Notes: a model not told the origin generated them from the letters alone. A stretch of 7,093 nt of DNA from PNAI01 sp964575715 (GCA_964575715.1 CAZNSG010000175.1:1-7093), one strand, 5' to 3'; counted from the stretch's first letter, positions 1 to 5,885 are shown. Translations and numbers: made by a program.

Positions 1-8
1 CCGGACTT

Positions 9-1316
9 ATGATAGCTCGCTATTCCCGGCCCGAGATGGCGGCGATCTGGTCGCCGGAGACGAAATATCGCATCTGGTTCGAGATCGAGGCGCACGCGGC
101 CGATGCCATGGCCGAGCTCGGCATTATCCCAAAAGCGGCGGCTAAGAAAATCTGGGCCAAGGGGAAGAACGCCAAGTTCGACCTTGCGCGCATCGACGCC
201 ATCGAGCGCGAGGTCAAGCATGATGTGATCGCCTTCCTCACCCATTTGGCGGAAATCGTCGGACCGGAGGCGCGCTTCGTGCATTCCGGCATGACTTCAT
301 CGGACGTGCTCGATACCTGTTTCAACGTGCAGCTCGTGCGCGCCGCGGATCTGCTGATCGCCGACGCCGATCGGCTGCTCAAGGCGCTCAAGCGCCGCGC
401 GTTTGAGCACAAAAAAACTCCGACCATCGGCCGCTCGCATGGCATCCACGCCGAGCCGACTACATTCGGGCTCAAGCTCGCCTATGCCTATGCGGAATTT
501 TCGCGCGCGCGCGAGCGGCTGGTGGCGGCGCGCAAGGAGATCGCGACCTGCGCCATTTCCGGGGCGGTGGGAACCTTCGCGCAGGTCGATCCGCGCGTGG
601 AGGCGCATGTCGCCAAGGCGATGGGGCTTGGCGTCGAGCCGATTTCCACCCAAATCATTGCGCGCGACCGCCACGCCATGTATTTCGCGACGCTGGGCGT
701 GGTCGCCTCATCCGTCGAGCGGCTGGCAATTGAAATCCGGCATTTGCAGCGCACCGAAGTGCTGGAGGCGGAGGAATTCTTCTCCGCCGGGCAGAAGGGC
801 TCGTCCGCCATGCCGCACAAGCGCAACCCGGTGCTCTCCGAGAACCTCAGCGGACTTGCGCGCATGGTGCGCGCCTATGTGACGCCGGCGCTCGAAAACG
901 TGGCGCTCTGGCACGAGCGCGACATCTCGCATTCCTCGGTCGAGCGCATGATCGGGCCGGACGCCACGATCACGCTCGACTTTGCGCTCAACCGGCTCGC
1001 GGGCGTGGTCGACAAGCTTGTGGTGTACCCCAAGACCATGCGCAAGAACCTCGACAAGCTGGGCGGGCTTGTGCATTCGCAGCGGGTGCTGATCGCGCTC
1101 ACGCAAAAGGGCATGGCGCGCGAGGAGGCCTATCGACTGGTGCAGAAGAACGCCATGAAGGTGTGGCGCGGGGAAGCCGATTTAGTTGCGCTCTTGAAGG
1201 CCGACCCGAAGGTGCGCAAACTGCTCACGCCGAAGGAAATCGAGGCGAACTTCGACCTCGGCTATCATTTCAAGCACGTGGATACGATTTTCAAGCGCGT
1301 GTTCGGCAAGGCGTGA
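9..1316 (+). CDS. purB: Adenylosuccinate lyase
   Basis: This cytoplasmic enzyme works twice in purine synthesis: it splits SAICAR to AICAR plus fumarate, and adenylosuccinate to AMP plus fumarate. The 435-residue length is normal for the bacterial PurB type. Visible landmarks are the conserved opening YSRPEM (residues 5-10), His71 and His144 (in GRSHGIH), which by position match the two catalytic histidines of the family, the substrate-binding TSSD (96-99), and the fumarase/aspartase superfamily signature SSAMPHKRNP (265-274), whose serine is the catalytic base in characterised lyases. The C-terminal PurB domain follows from about residue 350. The ATG at 9 gives the usual N-terminus; only eight bases precede it, so no ribosome binding site can be judged. 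It ends 26 bases before the convergent end of the next gene. No broken or missing motif is seen. Confidence 0.97.
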   Translation: MIARYSRPEMAAIWSPETKYRIWFEIEAHAADAMAELGIIPKAAAKKIWAKGKNAKFDLARIDAIEREVKHDVIAFLTHLAEIVGPEARFVHSGMTSSDVLDTCFNVQLVRAADLLIADADRLLKALKRRAFEHKKTPTIGRSHGIHAEPTTFGLKLAYAYAEFSRARERLVAARKEIATCAISGAVGTFAQVDPRVEAHVAKAMGLGVEPISTQIIARDRHAMYFATLGVVASSVERLAIEIRHLQRTEVLEAEEFFSAGQKGSSAMPHKRNPVLSENLSGLARMVRAYVTPALENVALWHERDISHSSVERMIGPDATITLDFALNRLAGVVDKLVVYPKTMRKNLDKLGGLVHSQRVLIALTQKGMAREEAYRLVQKNAMKVWRGEADLVALLKADPKVRKLLTPKEIEANFDLGYHFKHVDTIFKRVFGKA

Positions 1317-1333
1317 TGGCCAGCCAACGGCCA
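1317..1333 (+). terminator. Weak hairpin between convergent genes
   Basis: TGGCC (1317-1321) and GGCCA (1329-1333) pair around a 7-base loop immediately after the purB stop, and AT-rich sequence follows. The position between two convergent stops suits a bidirectional terminator, but the stem is only five pairs and there is no proper T-run, so this is a weak candidate. Confidence 0.3.
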
Positions 1334-1342
1334 ATCATTAAA

Positions 1343-1744
1343 TTATAGAACACCGGCGAGCGCAGGCAGCGAAGTCATCTGCTCTTCCTGCGTGAACGCG
1401 AGCCCGTGCGGGCCGGCATAGAAGCGGCCGGCGAGCGTGTGCTGCAATGATCCATTCACCACGTCGATAGCGACGGTGAAATTGCAGCGAAAGCCGGGCT
1501 GCCAGACCAGGCGCGCGCAAGCGCTCTTCTGGAACACGCGCAACTCGAAACGGTCGGTGCCATTTTGCCGGAGTTGCTGGACCGCCTGCGGCCCGCCAAT
1601 TTCAATTGCAAAATCCAAGGCATGGCGCATCTGCGTCGCAAGCGTCCGCTCGAACGCCCCGCGCATCTGGGCTTCGTTCGGCTCCTCGCTCAATTCGCCC
1701 GCCACCGCGCTCAGCACGATCAGCGGAACAATCATCACTTTCAT
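1343..1744 (-). CDS. Small secreted protein of unknown function
   Basis: I do not recognise this family. With the ATG at 1744 the product has 133 residues and starts MKVMIVPLIVLSAVAG, a short signal peptide with likely cleavage after AVA (residues 13-15). The mature part is predicted soluble: an acidic, helix-prone stretch (about 16-60), then a beta-rich half with two cysteines (Cys76 and Cys87) that could form a periplasmic disulfide. A GTG at 1753 would add three residues; I prefer the ATG because it places Lys at position 2 and has a modest GGTGG purine motif five bases upstream. It is convergent with purB and separated from tctC copy 1 by a repeat-filled gap of more than 300 bases, so it is probably transcribed alone. 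Alternatives are a lipid-free envelope protein or a stress-related secreted protein; nothing visible chooses between them. Confidence 0.7.
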   Translation of the reverse strand: MKVMIVPLIVLSAVAGELSEEPNEAQMRGAFERTLATQMRHALDFAIEIGGPQAVQQLRQNGTDRFELRVFQKSACARLVWQPGFRCNFTVAIDVVNGSLQHTLAGRFYAGPHGLAFTQEEQMTSLPALAGVL

Positions 1745-1869
1745 CAGGGCCACCGTCTGGAGAACGATGGCGGAGCATACATGCGGCCGATTACAGGCGG
1801 GTTTGATGAATACTTCTAATTTTATCGATTGAAGAAATTCGAAGGCCGCGGTGAGCGCCCATCTGTCGT

Positions 1870-1889
1870 CAATGATTGGTCAACCATTG
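1870..1889. promoter_or_regulatory. 20-base operator-like dyad
   Basis: The sequence CAATGATTG-GT-CAACCATTG is an imperfect inverted repeat with 8 of 9 pairs matched around a 2-base centre. It lies about 125 bases upstream of the secreted-protein start and just outside the palindromic element. It could be a regulator binding site for the minus-strand gene. No clear -35/-10 pair for that gene is visible in 1754-1869; the rest of that stretch is unremarkable apart from an AT-rich patch near 1810-1840. Confidence 0.3.
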
Positions 1890-1949
1890 CAACATGGCGA
1901 TGTCTAGAGCGGGTTTCGATCAGGTTGAGTCGGTATTAGTGTCCGCTCG

Positions 1950-1967
1950 TCCCCGCGAAAGCGGGGA
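1950..1967. repeat. Inner hairpin, copy 1
   Basis: TCCCCGC (1950-1956) and GCGGGGA (1961-1967) pair perfectly over seven bases around a GAAA loop. It is the left inner arm of the larger palindromic element. Compared with copy 2 one C-G pair replaces a T-A pair. Confidence 0.7.
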
Positions 1968-2010
1968 GCCAGGTGCAAGAGGCTGAGGATTTAGAGCGAA
2001 CGGCCTCTGG

Positions 2011-2030
2011 ATTCCCGCTTGCGCGGGAAT
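2011..2030. repeat. Inner hairpin, copy 2
   Basis: ATTCCCGC (2011-2018) and GCGGGAAT (2023-2030) pair perfectly over eight bases around a TTGC loop. This is the inverted relative of copy 1. The motif ATTCCCGC...GCGGGAAT is, from memory, a very common REP-type palindrome in Proteobacteria, often mis-translated as a PAQAGIQ-like peptide in spurious ORFs. Confidence 0.75.
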
Positions 2031-2070
2031 GAGCGGATGTGGGTGTGGATTAACTAGAACGGAAGATGCT

Positions 2071-3048
2071 CTAATCGACAGAAACACCACTCGCCTTGAT
2101 CGGTCCCGCCCATTTCTCGATCTCGCTCTTGACGAACGTGCCGAGATATTGCGGCGTGGAGCGGCTGTCGGACGCAACCTGGGCACCGAGCGCGGTGAGG
2201 CGGTCGCGCACCTCCGGGGTCTTGATCGCCTGGACGGCCGCGGCATTGAGCTTATTGACGATGGCAGCGGGCGCGCCTTTGGGCAGGAAGATCGCGTTCC
2301 AGGTGTAGGCCTCAAGCCCTTGCGTGCCCTGCTCGGCCGCGGTCGGCACGTTCGGCAGCGCCGGCGAGCGCTGCGCGTCGAGCAGCGCCAGCGCCTTGAC
2401 GTTGCCGCCGTCGATCTGCGGCTTGGCGGCGGTAATGGCCTGGCACAGCAAGTCGATGCGTCCGCCCAAAAGATCCTGCGTCGCCGGTCCGGTGCCGCGA
2501 TAAGGCACGTGCGTGATGTTGGTGCCGAGCACATAGTTGAGCAGCACGCAGCCGAGATGGGAGGCCGAGCCGGCGCCGGCCGAGCCAAACTGCATCTTGC
2601 CGTGGTTCTCCTTGGCGTAGGCTACGAATTCCTTGAAGTTGTTGACCGGCAGGTCCTTGCGCACGATGAGCACGATCGGAACGTCTGCCAGCAATGCGAC
2701 CGGGGTGAATTCCGTGAGCGAATTGTAGAGCGGTTTCTTGTAGAGGGTCTGGCCCTGGGCATGGGTGCCCACCGTGCCAAGCACGAAGGTGTAGCCGTCC
2801 GGCGCCGCGTCAACTACGCGCTTGGAACCGCTCTGCCCGCCGGCCCCGCCGGCGTTCTCGATCACCACCTGCTGGCCGAGGATTTCGCTCATGCGCGCAC
2901 CAACCACGCGGCCGAGAATGTCGGTCGGGCCGCCGGCGGCGAATGGGATCACCATGGTCACCGGCCGGGTGGGATAATCCTGGGCAACGGCACCGCTGGA
3001 AAATATGGCCATGCCGGCTAGGGCCGCACCAATCACTGACTTGAACAT
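2071..3048 (-). CDS. Bug/TctC-family periplasmic binding protein, copy 1
   Basis: This is a periplasmic solute-binding protein of the tripartite tricarboxylate transporter (Bug, TctC) family, whose known members bind carboxylates such as citrate, aspartate, glutamate or nicotinate. It has 325 residues, normal for the family. A signal peptide (1-22, cleavage after AVA) is followed by the family block YPTRPVTMVIPFAAGGPTD (25-43), the LGQQVVIEN segment (57-65), GSAGAGSASHLG (155-166), VPYRGTGPATQDLLGGRIDL (181-200) and LPNVPTAAEQG (231-241). The ATG at 3048 has an AGGAGA ribosome binding site six bases upstream (3055-3060). It is the second of two tandem paralogues; copy 2 lies 70 bases upstream. 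No TctA or TctB gene is present. Its stop codon lies inside the end of a palindromic element. The ligand cannot be read from sequence. Confidence 0.95.
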   Translation of the reverse strand: MFKSVIGAALAGMAIFSSGAVAQDYPTRPVTMVIPFAAGGPTDILGRVVGARMSEILGQQVVIENAGGAGGQSGSKRVVDAAPDGYTFVLGTVGTHAQGQTLYKKPLYNSLTEFTPVALLADVPIVLIVRKDLPVNNFKEFVAYAKENHGKMQFGSAGAGSASHLGCVLLNYVLGTNITHVPYRGTGPATQDLLGGRIDLLCQAITAAKPQIDGGNVKALALLDAQRSPALPNVPTAAEQGTQGLEAYTWNAIFLPKGAPAAIVNKLNAAAVQAIKTPEVRDRLTALGAQVASDSRSTPQYLGTFVKSEIEKWAGPIKASGVSVD

Positions 3049-3085
3049 TCAACATCTCCTGCTGTCATGCGGATATTAGCGCGTC
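3049..3085 (-). promoter_or_regulatory. Conserved leader and RBS of copy 1
   Basis: Reading the minus strand, TCCGCA, TGACA, CAGGAGATGT and the start are kept in the same order as upstream of copy 2, so the leader was duplicated along with the gene. This includes the AGGAGA ribosome binding site. A TAATAT (complement of 3073-3078) could be a -10 box, but the nearest -35-like TTGATC is only 14 bases away, which is too close, so no promoter is claimed. No convincing terminator hairpin lies in the 70-base gap, and readthrough from copy 2 is possible. Confidence 0.5.
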
Positions 3086-3118
3086 ATGGATGGATCAATC
3101 ATGCAAGATTAACGGCAC

Positions 3119-4096
3119 CTAATCCACCGATACTCCGCTCGCTTTGATCGGTGCCGCCCATTTCTCAATCTCGCTCTTGAGGAATCGTCCCAGATATTGC
3201 GGCGTCGCACGATCATCGGTGACGATCTGCGCGCCGAGGCCTTGCAAGCGATCGCGCACGGCCGGCGTTTTCATTGCGCCGAGCGCCGCGGCGTTGAGCT
3301 TGTTCACGATTGCGTCGGGCGTGCCCTTGGGCAGAAAAATCGCGTTCCAGGTGTAGGCCTCAAGACCAGGCGTGCCTTGCTCGCCGGTGGTCGGCAGGTT
3401 GGGCAGCGCGTTCGAGCGGTTCTTGTCCATGATCGCCATCGCCTTCACCCCGCCGCCTTCGACCTGCGGCTTGCCGGTGGTGATGACCTCGCACAGCATG
3501 TCGATGCGGCCGCCGAGCAGGTCCTGCATGGCCGGCCCCGTGCCGCGATAGGGTACGTGCGTCATGTTGGTCTTGAGCACGTAGTTGAGCAGCAGGCAGC
3601 CCATATGCGTCGCCGAGCCCGGGCCGGCGGAGCCAAATTGCATCTTGGTGTGGTTCTCCTTGGCGTAGGCAACAAATTCCTTGAAGTTGCTGGGCGGCAG
3701 GTCCTTGCGCGTGATGACTATCAGCGGCACCTCGGCGACGAGGATGACCGGCACAAAATCAGTGACGGAGTTGTAGAGCGGCTTTTTGTAGAGCGTCTGT
3801 CCCTGAGCCTGGGTTCCTACAGTGCCGAGCAGAAACGTATAGCCGTCGGGCGCGGCATCGGCCACGCGCTTGCCGCCGGTCATGCCACCCCCGCCACCGA
3901 CGTTCTCGACCACCACTTGCTGGCCGAGTAACTCGCTCATGCGGACAGCCATGACACGGCCAAGCACGTCGGTCGGACCGCCGGCGGCAAATGGGATCAC
4001 CATGGTAACCGCCCGGCTTGGATAGTCCTGAGCCGTGGCACTGCTCGAAAAAGCAACCACGCCGGCCAGAGCCGCACCCATCACTGACTTGAGCAT
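3119..4096 (-). CDS. Bug/TctC-family periplasmic binding protein, copy 2
   Basis: This paralogue of the downstream binding protein aligns over all 325 residues without a gap, with about 77 differences by hand count. The signal peptide has diverged most sensibly (SSSATAQ, cleavage after ATA near residue 22), while the ligand-site blocks IPFAAGGPTD (34-43), FGSAGPGSATHMG (154-166) and VPYRGTGPAMQDLLGGRID (181-199) are kept. Substitutions gather at 111-130 and 201-230, which could tune binding or inter-domain movement. The ATG at 4096 has AGGAGA six bases upstream (4103-4108). It is divergent from the aspartate-dehydrogenase-like gene with 110 bases between the starts, so it probably leads the transcript with copy 1 following. 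A carboxylate ligand is expected from the family; which one is unknown. Confidence 0.95.
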   Translation of the reverse strand: MLKSVMGAALAGVVAFSSSATAQDYPSRAVTMVIPFAAGGPTDVLGRVMAVRMSELLGQQVVVENVGGGGGMTGGKRVADAAPDGYTFLLGTVGTQAQGQTLYKKPLYNSVTDFVPVILVAEVPLIVITRKDLPPSNFKEFVAYAKENHTKMQFGSAGPGSATHMGCLLLNYVLKTNMTHVPYRGTGPAMQDLLGGRIDMLCEVITTGKPQVEGGGVKAMAIMDKNRSNALPNLPTTGEQGTPGLEAYTWNAIFLPKGTPDAIVNKLNAAALGAMKTPAVRDRLQGLGAQIVTDDRATPQYLGRFLKSEIEKWAAPIKASGVSVD

Positions 4097-4206
4097 TCGA
4101 CATCTCCTGTTGTCACTGCGGACACTTGCGTTACAAGCATTCGAGGGTCAAGCAACCGCATGAGGCGCCCGATGGGCGACTGACCATACTTGGTGGAGAA
4201 TCTACC
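4097..4206. promoter_or_regulatory. Divergent intergenic region, tctC copy 2 / AspDH
   Basis: This 110-base gap must hold the promoters for both flanking genes. On the minus strand the leader nearest copy 2 matches that of copy 1. A TTGACC hexamer (complement of 4147-4152) could be a -35 for tctC, but no good -10 stands at 16-18 bases. On the plus strand CATACT (4185-4190) is a weak -10. A short hairpin, CGCCC (4166-4170) with GGGCG (4174-4178), sits between the two and could be an operator. No promoter can be called firmly. Confidence 0.4.
4195..4198 (+). promoter_or_regulatory. RBS fixing the AspDH-like start
   Basis: GGAG within GGTGGAGA sits eight bases before the ATG at 4207. An upstream in-frame ATG at 4126 would add 27 residues of non-family sequence in front of the Rossmann fold and has no such site, so the start at 4207 is chosen. 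Confidence 0.75.
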
Positions 4207-5013
4207 ATGTCTGTGACCCGTATTGCCATCGCCGGCTTGGGCGCGATCGGCCGGGTTTTGGCGCGACGGCTTTACGATGGAATTCCAGGGCTTACGCTTG
4301 CCTGTGCGGCCGCCCGCGACGAGGCCAAGGCGCATGCCTGGCTGAAAGCACAGAAAATTGATTGTCCGATAGTTTCGCTTGAGTCGTTTCCAGCGCGTGC
4401 CGACCTCGCGGTCGAATGCGCGCCGGCGGCGATGCTGGAGCGCATTTGCAGGCCCATGCTGGAAGCCGGCAAGCAGGTGATGGTATTGAGCTGCGGCGCG
4501 CTGTTGCCGCGGCCCGATCTGATCGAACTGGCAAAGGCCCACGGCGGCCGCATTCTGGTGCCGACCGGCGCGCTGCTGGGACTCGATGCGGTGGCGGCGG
4601 CGGCCGAGGGTACGATCCATTCGGTCCGCATGACGACGCGCAAGCCACCGAACGGGCTTGCCGGCGCGCCCTATCTGATCAAGAACGGCATCTCGGTAGA
4701 AGGGCTCAACGACGCCAAGCGCGTGTTCAGCGGCACCGCGCGGGAAGCCGCCGCCGGATTTCCCGCCAATGTGAACGTAGCCGCGGCACTTTCCCTGGCC
4801 GGCATCGGCCCGGACAAAACCATGATCGAGATCTGGGCCGACCCCAAGGTCGAGCGCAACTGCCATTCGATCGAGGTCGATTCCGACTCCGCCCGCTTCA
4901 CGCTCTCGATTGAAAATGTACCCTCGGAAAATCCCAAGACCGGCAAGAATGTCGCGCTCTCCGTAATTGCGGCATTGCGCAAGCTGCACGCACCGCTCGC
5001 GGTAGGAACGTGA
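4207..5013 (+). CDS. L-aspartate dehydrogenase family protein
   Basis: The 268-residue product matches the aspartate dehydrogenase (DUF108) family, NAD(P)-dependent enzymes that interconvert L-aspartate with iminoaspartate/oxaloacetate plus ammonia; some serve NAD synthesis, others aspartate breakdown. An N-terminal Rossmann fold opens with IAIAGLGAIG (dinucleotide loop Gly10-x-Gly12-x-x-Gly15). The catalytic domain shows PTGALLGLDAV (119-129), FPANVNVAAALSLAG (185-199), ADPKVERNCH (211-220), with His220 a likely active-site histidine, and ENPKTGKNVA (241-250). All main family blocks are intact. It starts cleanly after a good ribosome binding site and is divergent from two carboxylate-binding protein genes, which suggests use of an imported dicarboxylate or amino acid. 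No nadA or nadC lies nearby, so a role in NAD synthesis has no local support. The exact substrate is uncertain. Confidence 0.88.
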   Translation: MSVTRIAIAGLGAIGRVLARRLYDGIPGLTLACAAARDEAKAHAWLKAQKIDCPIVSLESFPARADLAVECAPAAMLERICRPMLEAGKQVMVLSCGALLPRPDLIELAKAHGGRILVPTGALLGLDAVAAAAEGTIHSVRMTTRKPPNGLAGAPYLIKNGISVEGLNDAKRVFSGTAREAAAGFPANVNVAAALSLAGIGPDKTMIEIWADPKVERNCHSIEVDSDSARFTLSIENVPSENPKTGKNVALSVIAALRKLHAPLAVGT

Positions 5014-5099
5014 GGCACGTCATCAACGGCGAAGGCTTTCTTTCCGAAGTTTTGGGAGGTCCGATGTCTTGAACATATCTTGCAGCTCCGCAAAACATC

Positions 5100-5136
5100 A
5101 TTATACGCAATACGCAATTCGCAATATGCGTATAAT
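5100..5136. repeat. AT-rich iterons inside an inverted repeat
   Basis: ATTATACGCA (5100-5109) and TGCGTATAAT (5127-5136) are a perfect 10-base inverted repeat with 17 bases between. From 5103 three 7-base units run head to tail: ATACGCA, ATACGCA, ATTCGCA; an inverted TGCGTAT follows at 5127-5133. By hand count only 17 of the 61 bases in 5100-5160 are G or C, very unlike the flanking genes. It could be a cooperative regulator site, a bending site, or a remnant of foreign DNA. Confidence 0.6.
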
Positions 5137-5154
5137 ATGCAAGAATATTATACT
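5131..5154 (+). promoter_or_regulatory. Candidate -10 boxes upstream of the CMD gene
   Basis: A perfect TATAAT (5131-5136) and a TATACT (5149-5154) lie 124-147 bases upstream of the CMD start. Neither has a recognisable -35 at 16-18 bases, so a promoter here would need an activator, for which the adjacent iterons are a possible site. The opposite strand also carries TATAAT at 5105-5100 and 5152-5147. The remaining leader, 5155-5267, shows no clear structure. Confidence 0.35.
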
Positions 5155-5267
5155 TTTCAATGTCTTAGCTGAATAACCCCTTCCGGTGTGCTACTAGGAA
5201 AGTATGTGATTGTTAAAATCAGCAAATCCCTTCCAGTCTGCTTCCACCAGCCTCGAACCAAAAGCAC

Positions 5268-5271
5268 AGGA
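5268..5271 (+). promoter_or_regulatory. RBS fixing the CMD-family start
   Basis: AGGA sits six bases before the ATG at 5278. The reading frame is open back to 5188, but the 30 extra residues do not resemble the family and contain the AT-rich leader, so the ATG at 5278 is preferred. Confidence 0.75.
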
Positions 5272-5277
5272 TACCCC

Positions 5278-5874
5278 ATGCCCGTAAAACGTTCTGCCAA
5301 ACGCCCGAGCTATCGTCTCAACGACATCGCCGACGCGCAGATGACGGAGCCGCAACGCGCGCTGCGCGATGCGATCTTCAAAGGACCGCGCGGACCGCGG
5401 CCAAAGCTCAACGGCCCGTTCGCGATCTGGCTGCATGCCCCGGAAATGGGATATCTGGCGCAGGCGCTCGGCGCCCATTGCCGATTCAAGACCGCGCTGC
5501 CGCCGCGACTTTCAGAAGTGGCGATTCTCACCACCGCGAACCTATGGCGCGCGCAGTACGAATGGCACGCACACGCGCCCATGGCCGAGCGCGCCGGTGT
5601 CGCGCCAGCGACCATTGCCGCCATCAAAGCCGGCCGCGCTCCCACTAGCGCGCCCAAGGACGAGCGCGCGCTGTACGATTTTGTCAGGGAGCTCTACCGC
5701 ACCCGCCGCGTGAGCGACCGCAGCTACGCGCGCGTCCATAAATTCTTGGGCGACGCGGCGATGGTGGAATTTGTCGGCATCGTTGGCTATTACGCGCTGA
5801 TCTCGATGACGCTCAACGTTTTCCGCGCACAGATTCCCGAGGAGGCTCCGCTGCCGTTTCGCGAGGGCGCGTAG
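5278..5874 (+). CDS. Carboxymuconolactone decarboxylase family protein
   Basis: The 198-residue product is an all-helical protein of the carboxymuconolactone decarboxylase/AhpD-like superfamily, of the long single-domain type (COG2128-like). The family core is LSEVAILTTANLWRAQYEWH (79-98) followed by AHAPMAERAGV (99-108), with the usual helix pair after it and a C-terminal segment VEFVGIVGYYALISMTLNVF (163-182) typical of these proteins. The AhpD redox CxxC pair is absent: the only cysteine is Cys68, outside the core. A peroxidase-partner role like AhpD is therefore unlikely, and a lyase, hydrolase or unknown role fits better. Proteins of this type are widespread in soil proteobacteria and mostly uncharacterised. 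The basic N-terminus (VKRSAKRP) is probably disordered. It has its own long AT-rich leader and converges with the copper chaperone gene with 11 bases between stops. Confidence 0.85.
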   Translation: MPVKRSAKRPSYRLNDIADAQMTEPQRALRDAIFKGPRGPRPKLNGPFAIWLHAPEMGYLAQALGAHCRFKTALPPRLSEVAILTTANLWRAQYEWHAHAPMAERAGVAPATIAAIKAGRAPTSAPKDERALYDFVRELYRTRRVSDRSYARVHKFLGDAAMVEFVGIVGYYALISMTLNVFRAQIPEEAPLPFREGA

Positions 5875-5885
5875 AGCGGTCCAGT

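Larger units (their letters stand above)
1905..2073. repeat. Nested palindromic element (REP/MITE-like)
   Basis: The whole block is one long imperfect palindrome centred near 1989. The outer arms, 1905-1929 and the complement of 2049-2073, both start TAGAGC and agree at 16 of 25 positions by hand count. The inner arms, 1942-1972 and the complement of 2007-2037, agree at 26 of 31. The two sets of arms share the same centre to within half a base. Each inner arm itself folds into a hairpin. There is no room for a transposase, so if mobile it would be non-autonomous. A third TAGAGC sits near the middle (1992-1997). The right end covers the stop codon of tctC copy 1. The TAGAGCAT...CCG start resembles, from memory, a common rhizobial intergenic repeat; that link is unverified. 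Confidence 0.6.

Noticed and set aside
1437..1832. 131-codon plus-strand frame opposite the secreted protein
   Set aside because: No motif and no credible start; the minus-strand frame has a proper signal peptide and so is preferred, though neither is proven.
2029..3021. 330-codon open frame on the plus strand antisense to tctC copy 1
   Set aside because: It mirrors the coding frame of a certain gene in GC-rich DNA, has an Arg/Gly/Ala-biased product with no motif, and a similar antisense frame appears over copy 2 at 3197-3931 for the same reason.
4081..4989. 302-codon open frame on the minus strand antisense to the aspartate-dehydrogenase-like gene
   Set aside because: The sense frame has complete family motifs and a good ribosome binding site; the antisense product has no recognisable domain and runs into the tctC copy 2 start.
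5051..5072. Tiny gene with GGGAGG followed by an ATG at 5064
   Set aside because: The frame closes after two codons, so the good ribosome binding site look-alike has no product.
5188..5277. 30-residue N-terminal extension of the CMD-family protein
   Set aside because: No ribosome binding site supports it, the residues look unlike the family, and the ATG at 5278 has AGGA at proper spacing.
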